Of a stretch of 64,000 nt of DNA, positions 1 through 8,102 are shown piece after piece. The DNA lies in contig JADJIV010000001.1 of assembly GCA_016706845.1 (NCBI GenBank), positions 124,001-188,000 on the forward strand, written 5' to 3'. The notes beneath the pieces are model-generated. The model did not search any database. It saw nothing but the letters and a program-made list of their open reading frames with translations, and was not told the DNA's origin. The position numbers and the translations under genes were made by a program. Position 1 is the stretch's first letter. Every line of letters starts with the position of its first letter. Source of the stretch: PNOJ01 sp016706845 (GTDB lineage: Bacteria; Krumholzibacteriota; Krumholzibacteriia; LZORAL124-64-63).

Positions 1-675
1 GCCCTCGACCACGCCGGTCACGAGCCGCTTCAGGGCGTCGGTGGCCGCCAGGGCCAGGTCCAGCTCGTCACCGGCGAGCGCGATCTCCCCGCGACGGGCG
101 CGGTCCAGATGGTGCTCGGCGGCGTGGGCCAGGGCCTGGACGGGGGCGAGACCGGCGAAACCGGCCATGCCCTTGAGGGTGTGGAAGGAACGGAACGCGG
201 CGTTCAGGGACGCGGGCGCGTCCGGCGCGTGTTCCAGAGCCAGCAGCCGGGCTTCGGCCTCGTCCAGGTGCTCGCCGGCCTCGTCCAGGAAGTCGCGCAG
301 CGTCTCGGGGTCGAGCGGCCGCAGGTCGACGATGTCCTGCCGGCCGGAGGCGGCATTCGCGGCTTCCGCGGTCCCTTCCGGCGTGAAGCGGTGGAGGATC
401 CAGTCGGTCGCTTCCAGGATGCGGTCGGCGCCTGCGCTCAGCCCGTCGTCCAGCAGGACGTTCTGCGCCTCGCGGGCGCACGCGGCGACATCCCGTTCGC
501 CGGCCGAGTCGGCCTCGCAGCCGAGATCGTGGAACAGGCAGAGCAGGTCGTCGAGATCGTCCGTGGCCGGGTTCGCCGCGGCGGCCAGCACCATGACGTC
601 GAGCGACTCCAGCACGTGGCGCCAGCGCGCGTGGTACCCGGCGACGGCGGTGTCGATGTCGGGGCTGACGGTCAA
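1..675 (-). CDS. cheA: CheA-type chemotaxis histidine kinase, N-terminal part (cut by window edge)
   Basis: Reading the minus strand from a TTG at 673-675 gives 225 codons open to the window edge. Residues about 130-225 form an Hpt phosphotransfer domain with the signature FHTLKGMAGFAGL, whose His would be the phosphorylated residue of a CheA-family kinase. The first 100 or so residues are helical and unassigned. The TTG start is supported by a GGAG stretch about 11 bases upstream and by the absence of a better in-frame start. The dimerisation, kinase and CheW-like domains would lie outside the window. A chemoreceptor occurs at 11.2-12.4 kb, so a chemotaxis-like pathway is plausible, but no cheW, cheY or cheR is in view. 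It could instead be another multi-Hpt kinase. Confidence 0.75.
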   Translation of the reverse strand, partial: MTVSPDIDTAVAGYHARWRHVLESLDVMVLAAAANPATDDLDDLLCLFHDLGCEADSAGERDVAACAREAQNVLLDDGLSAGADRILEATDWILHRFTPEGTAEAANAASGRQDIVDLRPLDPETLRDFLDEAGEHLDEAEARLLALEHAPDAPASLNAAFRSFHTLKGMAGFAGLAPVQALAHAAEHHLDRARRGEIALAGDELDLALAATDALKRLVTGVVEG

Positions 676-800
676 GATCCTGGCCTCTCCTGGTCGGCGG
701 GCCGACGCACGCCCCGGGCGGCATGCCGGGGCGTCTCCTCGTGTGTCTTCGGCCCGGCGGGCGGGGGGTCGAGAGGTCCGGCCGGGCGGAGCGGGCGGGT

Positions 801-3118
801 CTATTTCAGGAAGGCGAGGGCGCGGCCCTGGTCGGCGTCCATGATGATGTCGAGGCGGCGGCCCTGCGCCACGGCCGGCACGTGGATGACCCGGACCACG
901 TCGGACAGGTCCGCCCGGGCGGGCAGCAGCTCCGCCAGGGAGTTCGGCGAGCCCAGCAGGAAGTCCTCGTTGAAGACCACCCCGGCGTCGTCCGGGAACA
1001 GCGGCAGGTAGCCGATGTCGGCCTCGAGCAGGTCCTGGAAGAAGTGGGTGCCGAACGAGACGTCCGGCACGTAGTCGCCCTTGCGGCGGGCGACCTCCAG
1101 CAGCATGCGGGAGTGGTTGATGTCGGCGTAGTCCACGCGGACGCCCAGCTTGACGTCGCCGCGGCTCCCCCAGCGCCCGGGCCCCATCAGCACGAACTTC
1201 CGGTGGGGCAGGACGCGGTTCAGCTGCCCGATGGTGGCGCCCACCGCCAGCAGGCGCTCGTAGGCCTCGATCGCGGCGTATTCCTCGCCGGGCACGTAGA
1301 CGACGTACTCGATGTCCTCGACCTGCCCCATCTGGACGAAGCGCTCTGCCGAGAAGACCCGGTCCTCGGCGCGCACGCCGCTGGGGATCTCGACGCGCGC
1401 GTAGTGCCCGGCGCGGCTCTGGGGCCGGCACTGCAGGATGTAGAGGTGCTCGCCGTCGTGGGCGAACTCCACGTCCACGGGCACGCGCCAGGTCTCGCCG
1501 AGCACGTCCAGGATCTCCTTCATCTGCCGCGCGAAGCCGGTGCGCTCCAGGAGCCCGTCGAAGGTGACCACCAGGTCCCGGGGCTCGACGTTGAACAGCA
1601 GGCCCGTCGCGGGGATCAGCTGCCCGTCGCGGTAGATCGAGAAGATCTGCTGCGCGATCGGGAACCTGTTGCCCGCCTCCTTCATCAGCTGCTCCAGGGG
1701 CACCGTGACGAATTCGTTGTCCGTGAGGTCCACGACGTCGACGTAGTGCTGGCTGTAGCGCAGGATCTCGTTGGGGTGCACGACGGTGCGCAGGCTGGGC
1801 TGCCCGGGGCTGAACAGCTTGGGATAGTCCTCCCCCACGCGGTCGACCGCGCGCGTGCCCAGGCCCGCCACCAGGCGCACCATGCCGTCCTCGCGGCGCA
1901 GCCGCGGCGACCAGGTGTAGTCGTTGGAGCCGAAGGCCACGCCGGCGAAGGCCGGCAGCCAGTACCGCCCGATGCGGCGGCCGACCACCGGCTGGATGAT
2001 GCAGGCCATCTCCTCGCGGAAGTCCAGCAGGCCGCGCTCGTTGCGGTACTGGATGGCGGCCGGGTTGAAGACGCTCGCGTAGACCTGCGTGACCGCGCGC
2101 AGCAGCTCCTGCATGCGGTCGTGCAGCGAGCCCTGGTTGGCGACGAAGAGGCTGCTGTACTTGCCGCAGAAGGCGGCGTCGAGGCGGTCCTCGAGCAGGC
2201 TGCTCGAACGCACCACCAGCGGCACCTCGCCCAGCGTCTTGAGGATCCCCGACAGGCGCTTGACCACGTACGTGGGGAAGCGGCCGGTGCGGTAGAGCCG
2301 CTGCAGGATGTTGTACTGGCGGCGCAGGTCGTCGCCCTCGAGGTACTTGATGTTCGTCAGGTCGCTGAGCCCGTTGGCCTTCAGGAAGTCGAGGATCACG
2401 TCCGAGCGGATGTAGTAGGTGTGGGGCGTCTTGAATTCGCCCACGGCGCGGCCCTGGCGGCGGGCCTTGGACAGCGCGTCGTGCGCCAGGATGAACCCGG
2501 CCGCCTTGCCGCCCAGCTTGCCCAGCCCCGCTCGGGTCCGATCACGCGCGACATGATCTCCGAGAAGTCGCGGATCGTCAGGACGTTCTTGGCGATGCTC
2601 AGGTAGGCGAGCTGGTCGGAGAGCAGGCGGCGGATCAGGGCCACGCGCGTGCCCATCGCGTCGGAGAGCGACAGCGTCGCGCCCCCGATGGGCATCTTGG
2701 AGAATTCGAGCGACTCGCGCCCGATGTCCCGCCACGAGCTGAACGGGTCGTCGGCCATCTCGGCCAGGCGCAGGGCCAGGTCCTTCTTGATGGCCATGTA
2801 GATCAGGTCTTCGAGCTTGTCGTCGGACCAGAGGTCGGCCGCCTTCTCGAGCACGATGTCGCGCAGCTGCTCCACGGCGCTCTCGCTCAGCGAGGGCGCG
2901 GGGCGGTTGGGATTGGACCAGTGGATGAAATCGGCGTCGCCGGCGACGTTCGAGACCTGCTCCTCGAGCTCGTCGAGGGTCATGAGATCCTCCTCGATCA
3001 GCACGAGGAGGAAGTGGCGGATGATCTTCTCGTAGAGGACCGGCGACTGGGACCGGTGGAATTCCAGCATCTCGCGCCAGGTCGGCTCGCGGGACAGGTC
3101 CACGTGATCCCCGGTCAT
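801..3118 (-). CDS. PEP/pyruvate-binding-domain (PPDK N-terminal-like) protein, frameshifted
   Basis: The C-terminal half carries the ATP-grasp-like nucleotide-binding domain of phosphoenolpyruvate synthase and pyruvate phosphate dikinase (VRSSSLLEDRLDAAFCGK, later MGPGRWGSRGD). The N-terminal 200 or so residues are a helical domain I do not recognise. I see no swivelling phosphohistidine domain and no PEP-binding TIM barrel, so it is not a complete PEP synthase. Its reaction is unknown. The two halves lie in different frames and join near 2515-2540 (from ...SRVIGPERG to LGKLGGKAAGF...), consistent with a one-base indel. The ATG at 3116-3118 follows the NYN gene stop by a few bases, so the two are probably one transcript. 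A GTG at 3124 is an alternative start. Confidence 0.7.
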
Positions 3119-3124
3119 CGCCAC

Positions 3125-4372
3125 CTAGTCCTTGGTCGGGGCCTTGCGGGCGGGCGCCTTCCTGGCCGGCCGGCGCGCGGTGGTCTTCGCGGGGGCGTCC
3201 TTGCCGGCCGCCGGCTTCGCCGCGCCCCTCGTGCGGGCCTCCGCGGGCTTGGCGGCCTCGCGGCCCGGAGCCTTCTTCGCCGGCTTGCGCGCCGTCGTCT
3301 TCTTCACGGGCTTCGTCGCGGGCGTGGGCGCGGGCGCCGCGGGCGCTGCGGCGGTCTTTTCCGGGGTGGGCGCGGCACGGGAGCGGCGCGAACGCGAACG
3401 CGCCGGCTTCGGCGCCCCGGCGCCGTCGGCGGCGCCATTGTCTGCGGGGGCGGATACCGGCGGCGGTCCGGCGGCAGCGGCCGGTTCGGACGCATCCGGT
3501 CGGCCGGCGACGGCGCTGCCATTGCGGCCCTCCTCGCTGCGGCCGCCGCGGCGGCGCCCGCGGCGGCGGGCGGGCTTGCGCACGCCGTTGGTCCCGGACG
3601 ACACGGCCGGCGTGCCGCCCAGCGCCGTGACGACCAGGGTGCCGCCGGCCCGTTCGTCGCGCTCGACGGTGATCAGGCCCAGCGACATGGCCTCTTCCAG
3701 CAGGTCGCTGAACGAGGAGTAGCGCCAGGTACGCTCGTTGAAGTCGGGCTTCTTGCGCTTCATCGTGTCTTTGACGAGGGACGAGTAGAGCGGTCCCTTG
3801 TGCTCGCGCACCAGGCCCTCGATCGTGGCGATCAGCAGATTGAAGAGCTTCTTCTTGTCCGAAGGCACGGCGTCCATGTTGACGGCCTCGACGGCCACGG
3901 GCTCGCGGACGAGATCGTCGTAGAAGATGAACTCGTCGCAGTTGCGGATCAGCAGCTCGGAACTGGAACCCTTCATGCCGACGCCGATCACGCTCTTGTC
4001 GTTCTCGCGCAGCTTCGAGACCAGGGGCGAGAAGTCGCTGTCCCCGGAGATCACCACGAAGGCGTCGATGTGGTCCTTGCTGTAGCAGAGGTCCATGGCG
4101 TCGACGACCATGCGGATGTCGGCGCTGTTCTTGCCGCTGATGCGGGAGCTCGGGACCTCGATCATCTCGATGGCGGCGCCGTGCAGGTCGGACATGTAGT
4201 CCTGGTAGTAGCTCCAGTCCGCGTAGGCCTTCTTGACGACGATCTTGCCCTTCTCCAGCAGCCGCTCGAGCACGACGTGGATGTCGAAGCGCTGCCGCGC
4301 GTCGCGGGCGCCGATGGCCACGTTGTCGAAATCCAGGAACAGGGCCAGATTCATGTCGCGTTCGCTTGCCAT
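3125..4372 (-). CDS. NYN-domain protein with OST-HTH/LOTUS-like domain and basic tail
   Basis: About 415 residues. The first 160 match an NYN/LabA (DUF88) PIN-like nuclease fold, with the acidic motifs FLDFDN, SADIRMVVDAMD and SGDSDFSPLV expected for metal binding. A segment around residues 175-250 (KKLFNLLIATIEGL ... SSFSDLLEEAMSLGLI) resembles an OST-HTH/LOTUS RNA-binding domain. The last 160 or so residues are low-complexity Lys/Ala/Pro/Arg sequence resembling a histone-H1 tail. The domains suggest RNA binding or cleavage; the target is unknown. The start at 4372 is chosen because a GAGGAG ribosome site sits four bases upstream. The stop nearly abuts the start of the downstream PPDK-like gene, so the two are probably co-transcribed. 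Confidence 0.8.
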   Translation of the reverse strand: MASERDMNLALFLDFDNVAIGARDARQRFDIHVVLERLLEKGKIVVKKAYADWSYYQDYMSDLHGAAIEMIEVPSSRISGKNSADIRMVVDAMDLCYSKDHIDAFVVISGDSDFSPLVSKLRENDKSVIGVGMKGSSSELLIRNCDEFIFYDDLVREPVAVEAVNMDAVPSDKKKLFNLLIATIEGLVREHKGPLYSSLVKDTMKRKKPDFNERTWRYSSFSDLLEEAMSLGLITVERDERAGGTLVVTALGGTPAVSSGTNGVRKPARRRGRRRGGRSEEGRNGSAVAGRPDASEPAAAAGPPPVSAPADNGAADGAGAPKPARSRSRRSRAAPTPEKTAAAPAAPAPTPATKPVKKTTARKPAKKAPGREAAKPAEARTRGAAKPAAGKDAPAKTTARRPARKAPARKAPTKD

Positions 4373-4498
4373 GGTGCTCCTCGAGGCGCGCAAGGGGGTG
4401 CGGAGCGCGAGGCGCCCCGTCGGACATCCCGAACATAGTGCCGGGATACGGCGGGCCGCCACCGGAATCTGCCCGGGCGGACCGGCGCGACGTCGGCC

Positions 4499-4527
4499 TT
4501 GGGCCCCGACGCCCGTGCTGCTATCAT
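4499..4527 (+). promoter_or_regulatory. Candidate sigma-70-like promoter for the M29-like gene
   Basis: A TTGGGC hexamer (4499-4504) and TATCAT (4522-4527) are separated by exactly 17 bases, about 37 bases ahead of the GTG start at 4564. The same TATCAT box with similar spacing occurs before the copper ATPase gene. The prediction rests on pattern only. Confidence 0.4.
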
Positions 4528-4563
4528 GGCGCCGGCTCCTCCCCCGACCCGAAAGGACCCCGC

Positions 4564-5715
4564 GTGAACGCCGCCCTGAGCACCGACGACCTCGTCCGCC
4601 TCGTCCGGCGGGTCTTCGTCCCCACCGCCGCCGACCGCGGCCTGGCCGTGCTGGTCGACCTGCCCGACGCCCGGCTCGCCGACAATCCCGAGTGGGCGGC
4701 GCGCCGCGCCATGGCCGCCGACTGGGTCCGCCGGCTGGGCGCCGCCGCCGGCGCGACCGGCGTGCCGCGCACGACCCTGGCCTGGTACCGCAACGCGGGC
4801 GGCAACAACGCGGACCTGCCGGCCCACTGCCACACCGGCGACGGCGCCCGCACCTACGGGCACGCCGACGAGCTGCCCGCCGGGAACGCGATCACCTTCG
4901 ACGAACTGTTCGCGGATCACAGCATCCTGCTGGCGCCGACGGAGCTGTCGGCGACGGCGCCCCTGAAGGTCGCGGCGCGGTCCCATCCCCTGCGCGCGGC
5001 CACCATGCCGGGTTTCCTGCCGTCGATGATCCCGGCCCTGCAGATCGACTACGCCGAGGTCAACCGCCGCGTCGACCTGCTGAAGGCCCTGCTCGACCCG
5101 GCCACGGCGGCGACCATCGTCACCAGGGCCTGCGGCCGCACCCACACCCTGCGCCTGGACCTGCGCCACCGCGAGGCCCACGCCTCCGGGGGGCTGTTCC
5201 CGCGCAACGGCGTCGCCGGCAACCTGCCGAGCGGCGAGACCTACATCGTGCCCTACGAGGGCGAACTCCCGGGCGATCCCAGCGGCAGCCGCGGCGAGCT
5301 GCCGGTGCAGTTCGACGACGAGGTCGTGGTCTACCGGATCGAGGGCAACAAGGCGGTCGCGGTCCTGAGCGAGGGGCCGCACAGCGCGGCGGAGGCGGCG
5401 AGCATCGTCGCGGAGCCGGCCTACGCCAACCTGGCGGAGCTGGGGCTGGGCGTGCTCGGGGACTTCGGGCTGGAGCCGGTCGGCAGCATCCTGCTGGACG
5501 AGAAGCTGGGCCTGCACGTGGCCTTCGGCCGCAGCGACCACTTCGGCGGGGCGGTCGGCCCCGCCGACTTCAGCGGACCCGACGCCGTGGTGCACCTCGA
5601 CCGCGTCTACATTCCGCAGGTGCAGCCCGCGGTGGCCGTCGCTTCGGTGACGCTCGCAGGGCCGGACGGTGCGCGCGAGATCATGCGCGAAGGGGCGTGG
5701 ACCGGCGTCTTCTGA
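4564..5715 (+). CDS. M29-like (aminopeptidase T family) metallopeptidase-like protein
   Basis: 383 residues from a GTG start preceded by an AAAGGA ribosome site. The C-terminal half has features of M29 / leucyl aminopeptidase T proteins: the GNLPSGETYIVPYEG segment, then VVYRIEGNKAV, LAELGLGVLGD, GSILLDEKLGLHVAFG, a SDHFGG segment and a final VVHLDRVYI. In this family conserved Glu, His and Asp residues bind two metal ions and remove N-terminal residues from peptides. The N-terminal half is more divergent and I cannot assign each ligand, so activity is inferred. No signal peptide is apparent, so it is probably cytoplasmic. It converges with the downstream gene, with only 12 bases between the stops. 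Confidence 0.65.
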   Translation: MNAALSTDDLVRLVRRVFVPTAADRGLAVLVDLPDARLADNPEWAARRAMAADWVRRLGAAAGATGVPRTTLAWYRNAGGNNADLPAHCHTGDGARTYGHADELPAGNAITFDELFADHSILLAPTELSATAPLKVAARSHPLRAATMPGFLPSMIPALQIDYAEVNRRVDLLKALLDPATAATIVTRACGRTHTLRLDLRHREAHASGGLFPRNGVAGNLPSGETYIVPYEGELPGDPSGSRGELPVQFDDEVVVYRIEGNKAVAVLSEGPHSAAEAASIVAEPAYANLAELGLGVLGDFGLEPVGSILLDEKLGLHVAFGRSDHFGGAVGPADFSGPDAVVHLDRVYIPQVQPAVAVASVTLAGPDGAREIMREGAWTGVF

Positions 5716-5727
5716 CCGCAGCCGACG

Positions 5728-6552
5728 TCAGCGCGGCCGCGCGGCCACCACATTCGGCAGCGGCCAGGCCTGCCGGCCGGGATCGCCGGGATTGCGGCCG
5801 TCGTCGAAGCCGCCCCCGAACTGGTATTCCTGCCCGCCGGCGCCCACGTAGAGCTGGGCCTGGTAGCCTCCCTCGCCGTACATCGCCTGCGCCAGGTCGA
5901 GCGGCAGCGCGAGCAGGTGCTCGATGAGGTCGTGGGTCGGCAGCGGCTTGCGGCAGTGGATCATCAGCACGCGTCCGGACCGGTCCGTCCCGATGGCCGC
6001 CGCGCTGGTGCGGCGGGCCTGCGGCTCCCACGTGTTGTGCCGGTCGCACGAGACCATGCGGATGCTCTGGACCAGACTGCCGTAGCGGGCCGCCGCGGCG
6101 GCGAAGTCCTCGCACGTGCGGTCGATGATGCGCACCTGCGGCACGCCCGCATCGCGCCGGTCGAAGGCCAGCACGGCGTTGTCGGGCGACACGTAGGCGT
6201 TGTTCACGTGGGTGCGGGTGCGCATGAGCGACACGCTGCGCAGGTGGTCGGCCTGGTACATGCTCGCGTTGATGGCTGCGGCCATTCCCTTCAGGCGGCA
6301 CCAGTCGCGCGCCGAGTGCGCCTCGCCCTCGCCCGGCGCCGAGGCGTTCAGCAGCACCAGCTCCCAGCGTTCGGGATCGAGCCGCACCACGTGCAGGGGC
6401 TCCCCGTCGGACGCCTTGCCGCCCGGCAGCGCGAAGGAACCGAGTTCCAGCCCCGGCGCCAGCTCGCGCCAGCCCCCCGCGCGCGCGGGAGGGGCGGCCG
6501 CCGCGACGGCCGCCAGGAGCAGGACGCCTGCCAACGCGCGCCGGACCGTCAC
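5728..6552 (-). CDS. Secreted phosphodiester glycosidase (NAGPA-like domain) protein
   Basis: 274 residues beginning with a classic signal peptide (VRRALAGVLLLAAVAAAAPPARA). The mature part resembles the phosphodiester glycosidase / N-acetylglucosamine-1-phosphodiester alpha-N-acetylglucosaminidase domain: an early AAINASMY segment, a central VQSIRMVSCD, ARRTSAAAIGTDRSGRVLMI, and a terminal GGYQAQLYVGAG region. Such proteins act outside the cytoplasm on sugar-phosphodiesters of exopolysaccharide or wall material; the substrate here is unknown. The GTG start overlaps the stop of the phosphohexomutase gene in a GTGA arrangement, so the two are translationally coupled. This suggests a shared role in surface sugar metabolism. 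Confidence 0.75.
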   Translation of the reverse strand: MTVRRALAGVLLLAAVAAAAPPARAGGWRELAPGLELGSFALPGGKASDGEPLHVVRLDPERWELVLLNASAPGEGEAHSARDWCRLKGMAAAINASMYQADHLRSVSLMRTRTHVNNAYVSPDNAVLAFDRRDAGVPQVRIIDRTCEDFAAAAARYGSLVQSIRMVSCDRHNTWEPQARRTSAAAIGTDRSGRVLMIHCRKPLPTHDLIEHLLALPLDLAQAMYGEGGYQAQLYVGAGGQEYQFGGGFDDGRNPGDPGRQAWPLPNVVAARPR

Positions 6553-7940
6553 GACACTCCCTCCCCGTCGCCGGACCCCGCCCCGTCGATCACGGCCAGG
6601 ACCTCGTCGGTCATCGCCTTCATGAGCGCCGCGTCGCCGCGCGACTCCACGTTGAGGCGCAGCACCGGCTCGGTGTTGGATTCCCGCAGATTCAGCCGCC
6701 AGGCGCCCAGGTCCAGCGAAAGGCCGTCGGTGCGGTCCACCGCCACCGCGTGGTCGAGCCAGCGGGCGGCGACGGCCGCCACGGCCCGCTGCGGATCCGC
6801 GAGGCGGCGGTTGATCTCGCCGCTGGCCGGATAGGCGGCCTGCATGCGCCCGACCAGGGCCGAGAGCGGCAGCCCGGTGCGTCCCATCTCCTCGAGCACG
6901 CGCAGCCAGGGCAGCATGCCGCTGTCGCACCAGCGGAACTCGCGGAAGTAGTGGTGGGCCGACATCTCGCCGCCGTAGACGGCGTCCTCGGCGCGCATCC
7001 GCTCCTTCATGAAGGCGTGGCCGGTCTTGTTCTGCAGGGGCACGCCGCCGGCCTCCCGCACCGTGTCGATCGTGTTCCAGACCAGGCGCGGGTCGTGGAC
7101 GATCCGCCCCCCCGGCACGCGGCGCAGCGCGGCGCGGGCGAGCAGGCCGACCAGGTAGTAGCCCTCGATGAAGGCGCCGGTCTCGTCGAAGAAGAAGCAG
7201 CGGTCGGCGTCGCCGTCCCAGGCCAGCCCGAGATCGGCGCCGTGCTCGCGCACGGCGGCCGCGGTCAGGGCGCGGTTCTCCGGCAGCAGGGGGTTGGGCA
7301 CGCCGGTGGGGAAGGTCCCGTCGGGCTCGTGGCGCAGCTTGATCAGCTTCACCGGCAGGTGCGGCTCCAGCAGGTCCAGGACGGGACCGGCGCAGCCGTG
7401 GCCCGCGTCGGCGACGATGGTCAAAGCCGGCAGTGACCCGGCGTCGACGCATCCCAGCAGGAAGTCGCGGAATTCGTCGCCGGTATCCAGCGGCGTCGAC
7501 GTGCCGCGACGCGCGGCGGCCGGGAACTCGCCGGCGACGGCGGCGCGCCCCACGGCGTGCAGTCCGCTGTCCCCGCTGACGGGGACCGCGTCGGCGGCCA
7601 CGATCTTCATCCCGTTCCAGCCCAGCGGGTTGTGGCTGGCGGTGACCATGACGCCGCCGTCCAGGCCCCGGGCAATCACCGCATGGTACATCTGCTCCGT
7701 GGCGCAGAGCCCGAGGTCGCGGACGTCGCAGCCGCCCTCGGCGAGGCCGGCGCCGACCGCGGCCGCAATTTCGGGGCTGCTGGTGCGGCAGTCACGGCCG
7801 ACGGCCAGGGTTCCGGCGCCGGTCCGGGCGGCCAGGGCGCGCCCCAACCGGTGCGCCAGGTCCGCATCGAGGTCCTCGGGAACGCGTCCCCGGATGTCGT
7901 AAGCCTTGATGCAGCCGGGCAGGGACGTCACGATGCGCAT
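6549..7940 (-). CDS. manB: Phosphomannomutase / phosphoglucomutase family enzyme
   Basis: 463 residues, full length for the alpha-D-phosphohexomutase family. Visible landmarks are the active-site loop TASHNPLGWNGMKI with its phosphoserine, the metal-binding DGDADRC loop, the sugar-binding GGEMSAHHYF loop and the C-terminal phosphate-binding RESNTEPVLR motif. The enzyme would interconvert hexose 6- and 1-phosphates to supply sugar nucleotides for polysaccharides; mannose versus glucose preference cannot be read from sequence. The ATG at 7940 lies almost on top of a GGAGG site, so translation may really begin at the GTG three codons later (7931), which has about 10 bases of spacing. It is upstream of, and overlaps, the secreted glycosidase gene. 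Confidence 0.9.
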   Translation of the reverse strand: MRIVTSLPGCIKAYDIRGRVPEDLDADLAHRLGRALAARTGAGTLAVGRDCRTSSPEIAAAVGAGLAEGGCDVRDLGLCATEQMYHAVIARGLDGGVMVTASHNPLGWNGMKIVAADAVPVSGDSGLHAVGRAAVAGEFPAAARRGTSTPLDTGDEFRDFLLGCVDAGSLPALTIVADAGHGCAGPVLDLLEPHLPVKLIKLRHEPDGTFPTGVPNPLLPENRALTAAAVREHGADLGLAWDGDADRCFFFDETGAFIEGYYLVGLLARAALRRVPGGRIVHDPRLVWNTIDTVREAGGVPLQNKTGHAFMKERMRAEDAVYGGEMSAHHYFREFRWCDSGMLPWLRVLEEMGRTGLPLSALVGRMQAAYPASGEINRRLADPQRAVAAVAARWLDHAVAVDRTDGLSLDLGAWRLNLRESNTEPVLRLNVESRGDAALMKAMTDEVLAVIDGAGSGDGEGVS

Positions 7941-8044
7941 GCCTCCGATGTGGGGTCAGCCGATGCTGCGAACGGGCATTGTCGGCACAGGCGCCCGCCG
8001 CGTCAAGGTCCGGCTCCCGGGGCCCCGGCAGCTCCGGTTCGGGC

Positions 8045-8073
8045 TGGGGCGCGGGGCCGATCGCCGCTATCAT
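8045..8073 (+). promoter_or_regulatory. Candidate promoter for the copper ATPase gene
   Basis: TGGGGC (8045-8050) and TATCAT (8068-8073) are separated by 17 bases, repeating the arrangement seen before the M29-like gene, and lie about 30 bases ahead of the GTG start. No copper-responsive operator was recognised. Confidence 0.35.
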
Positions 8074-8102
8074 GGAACGATCCCGCAGCCCCGGAGGTGC
8101 CC

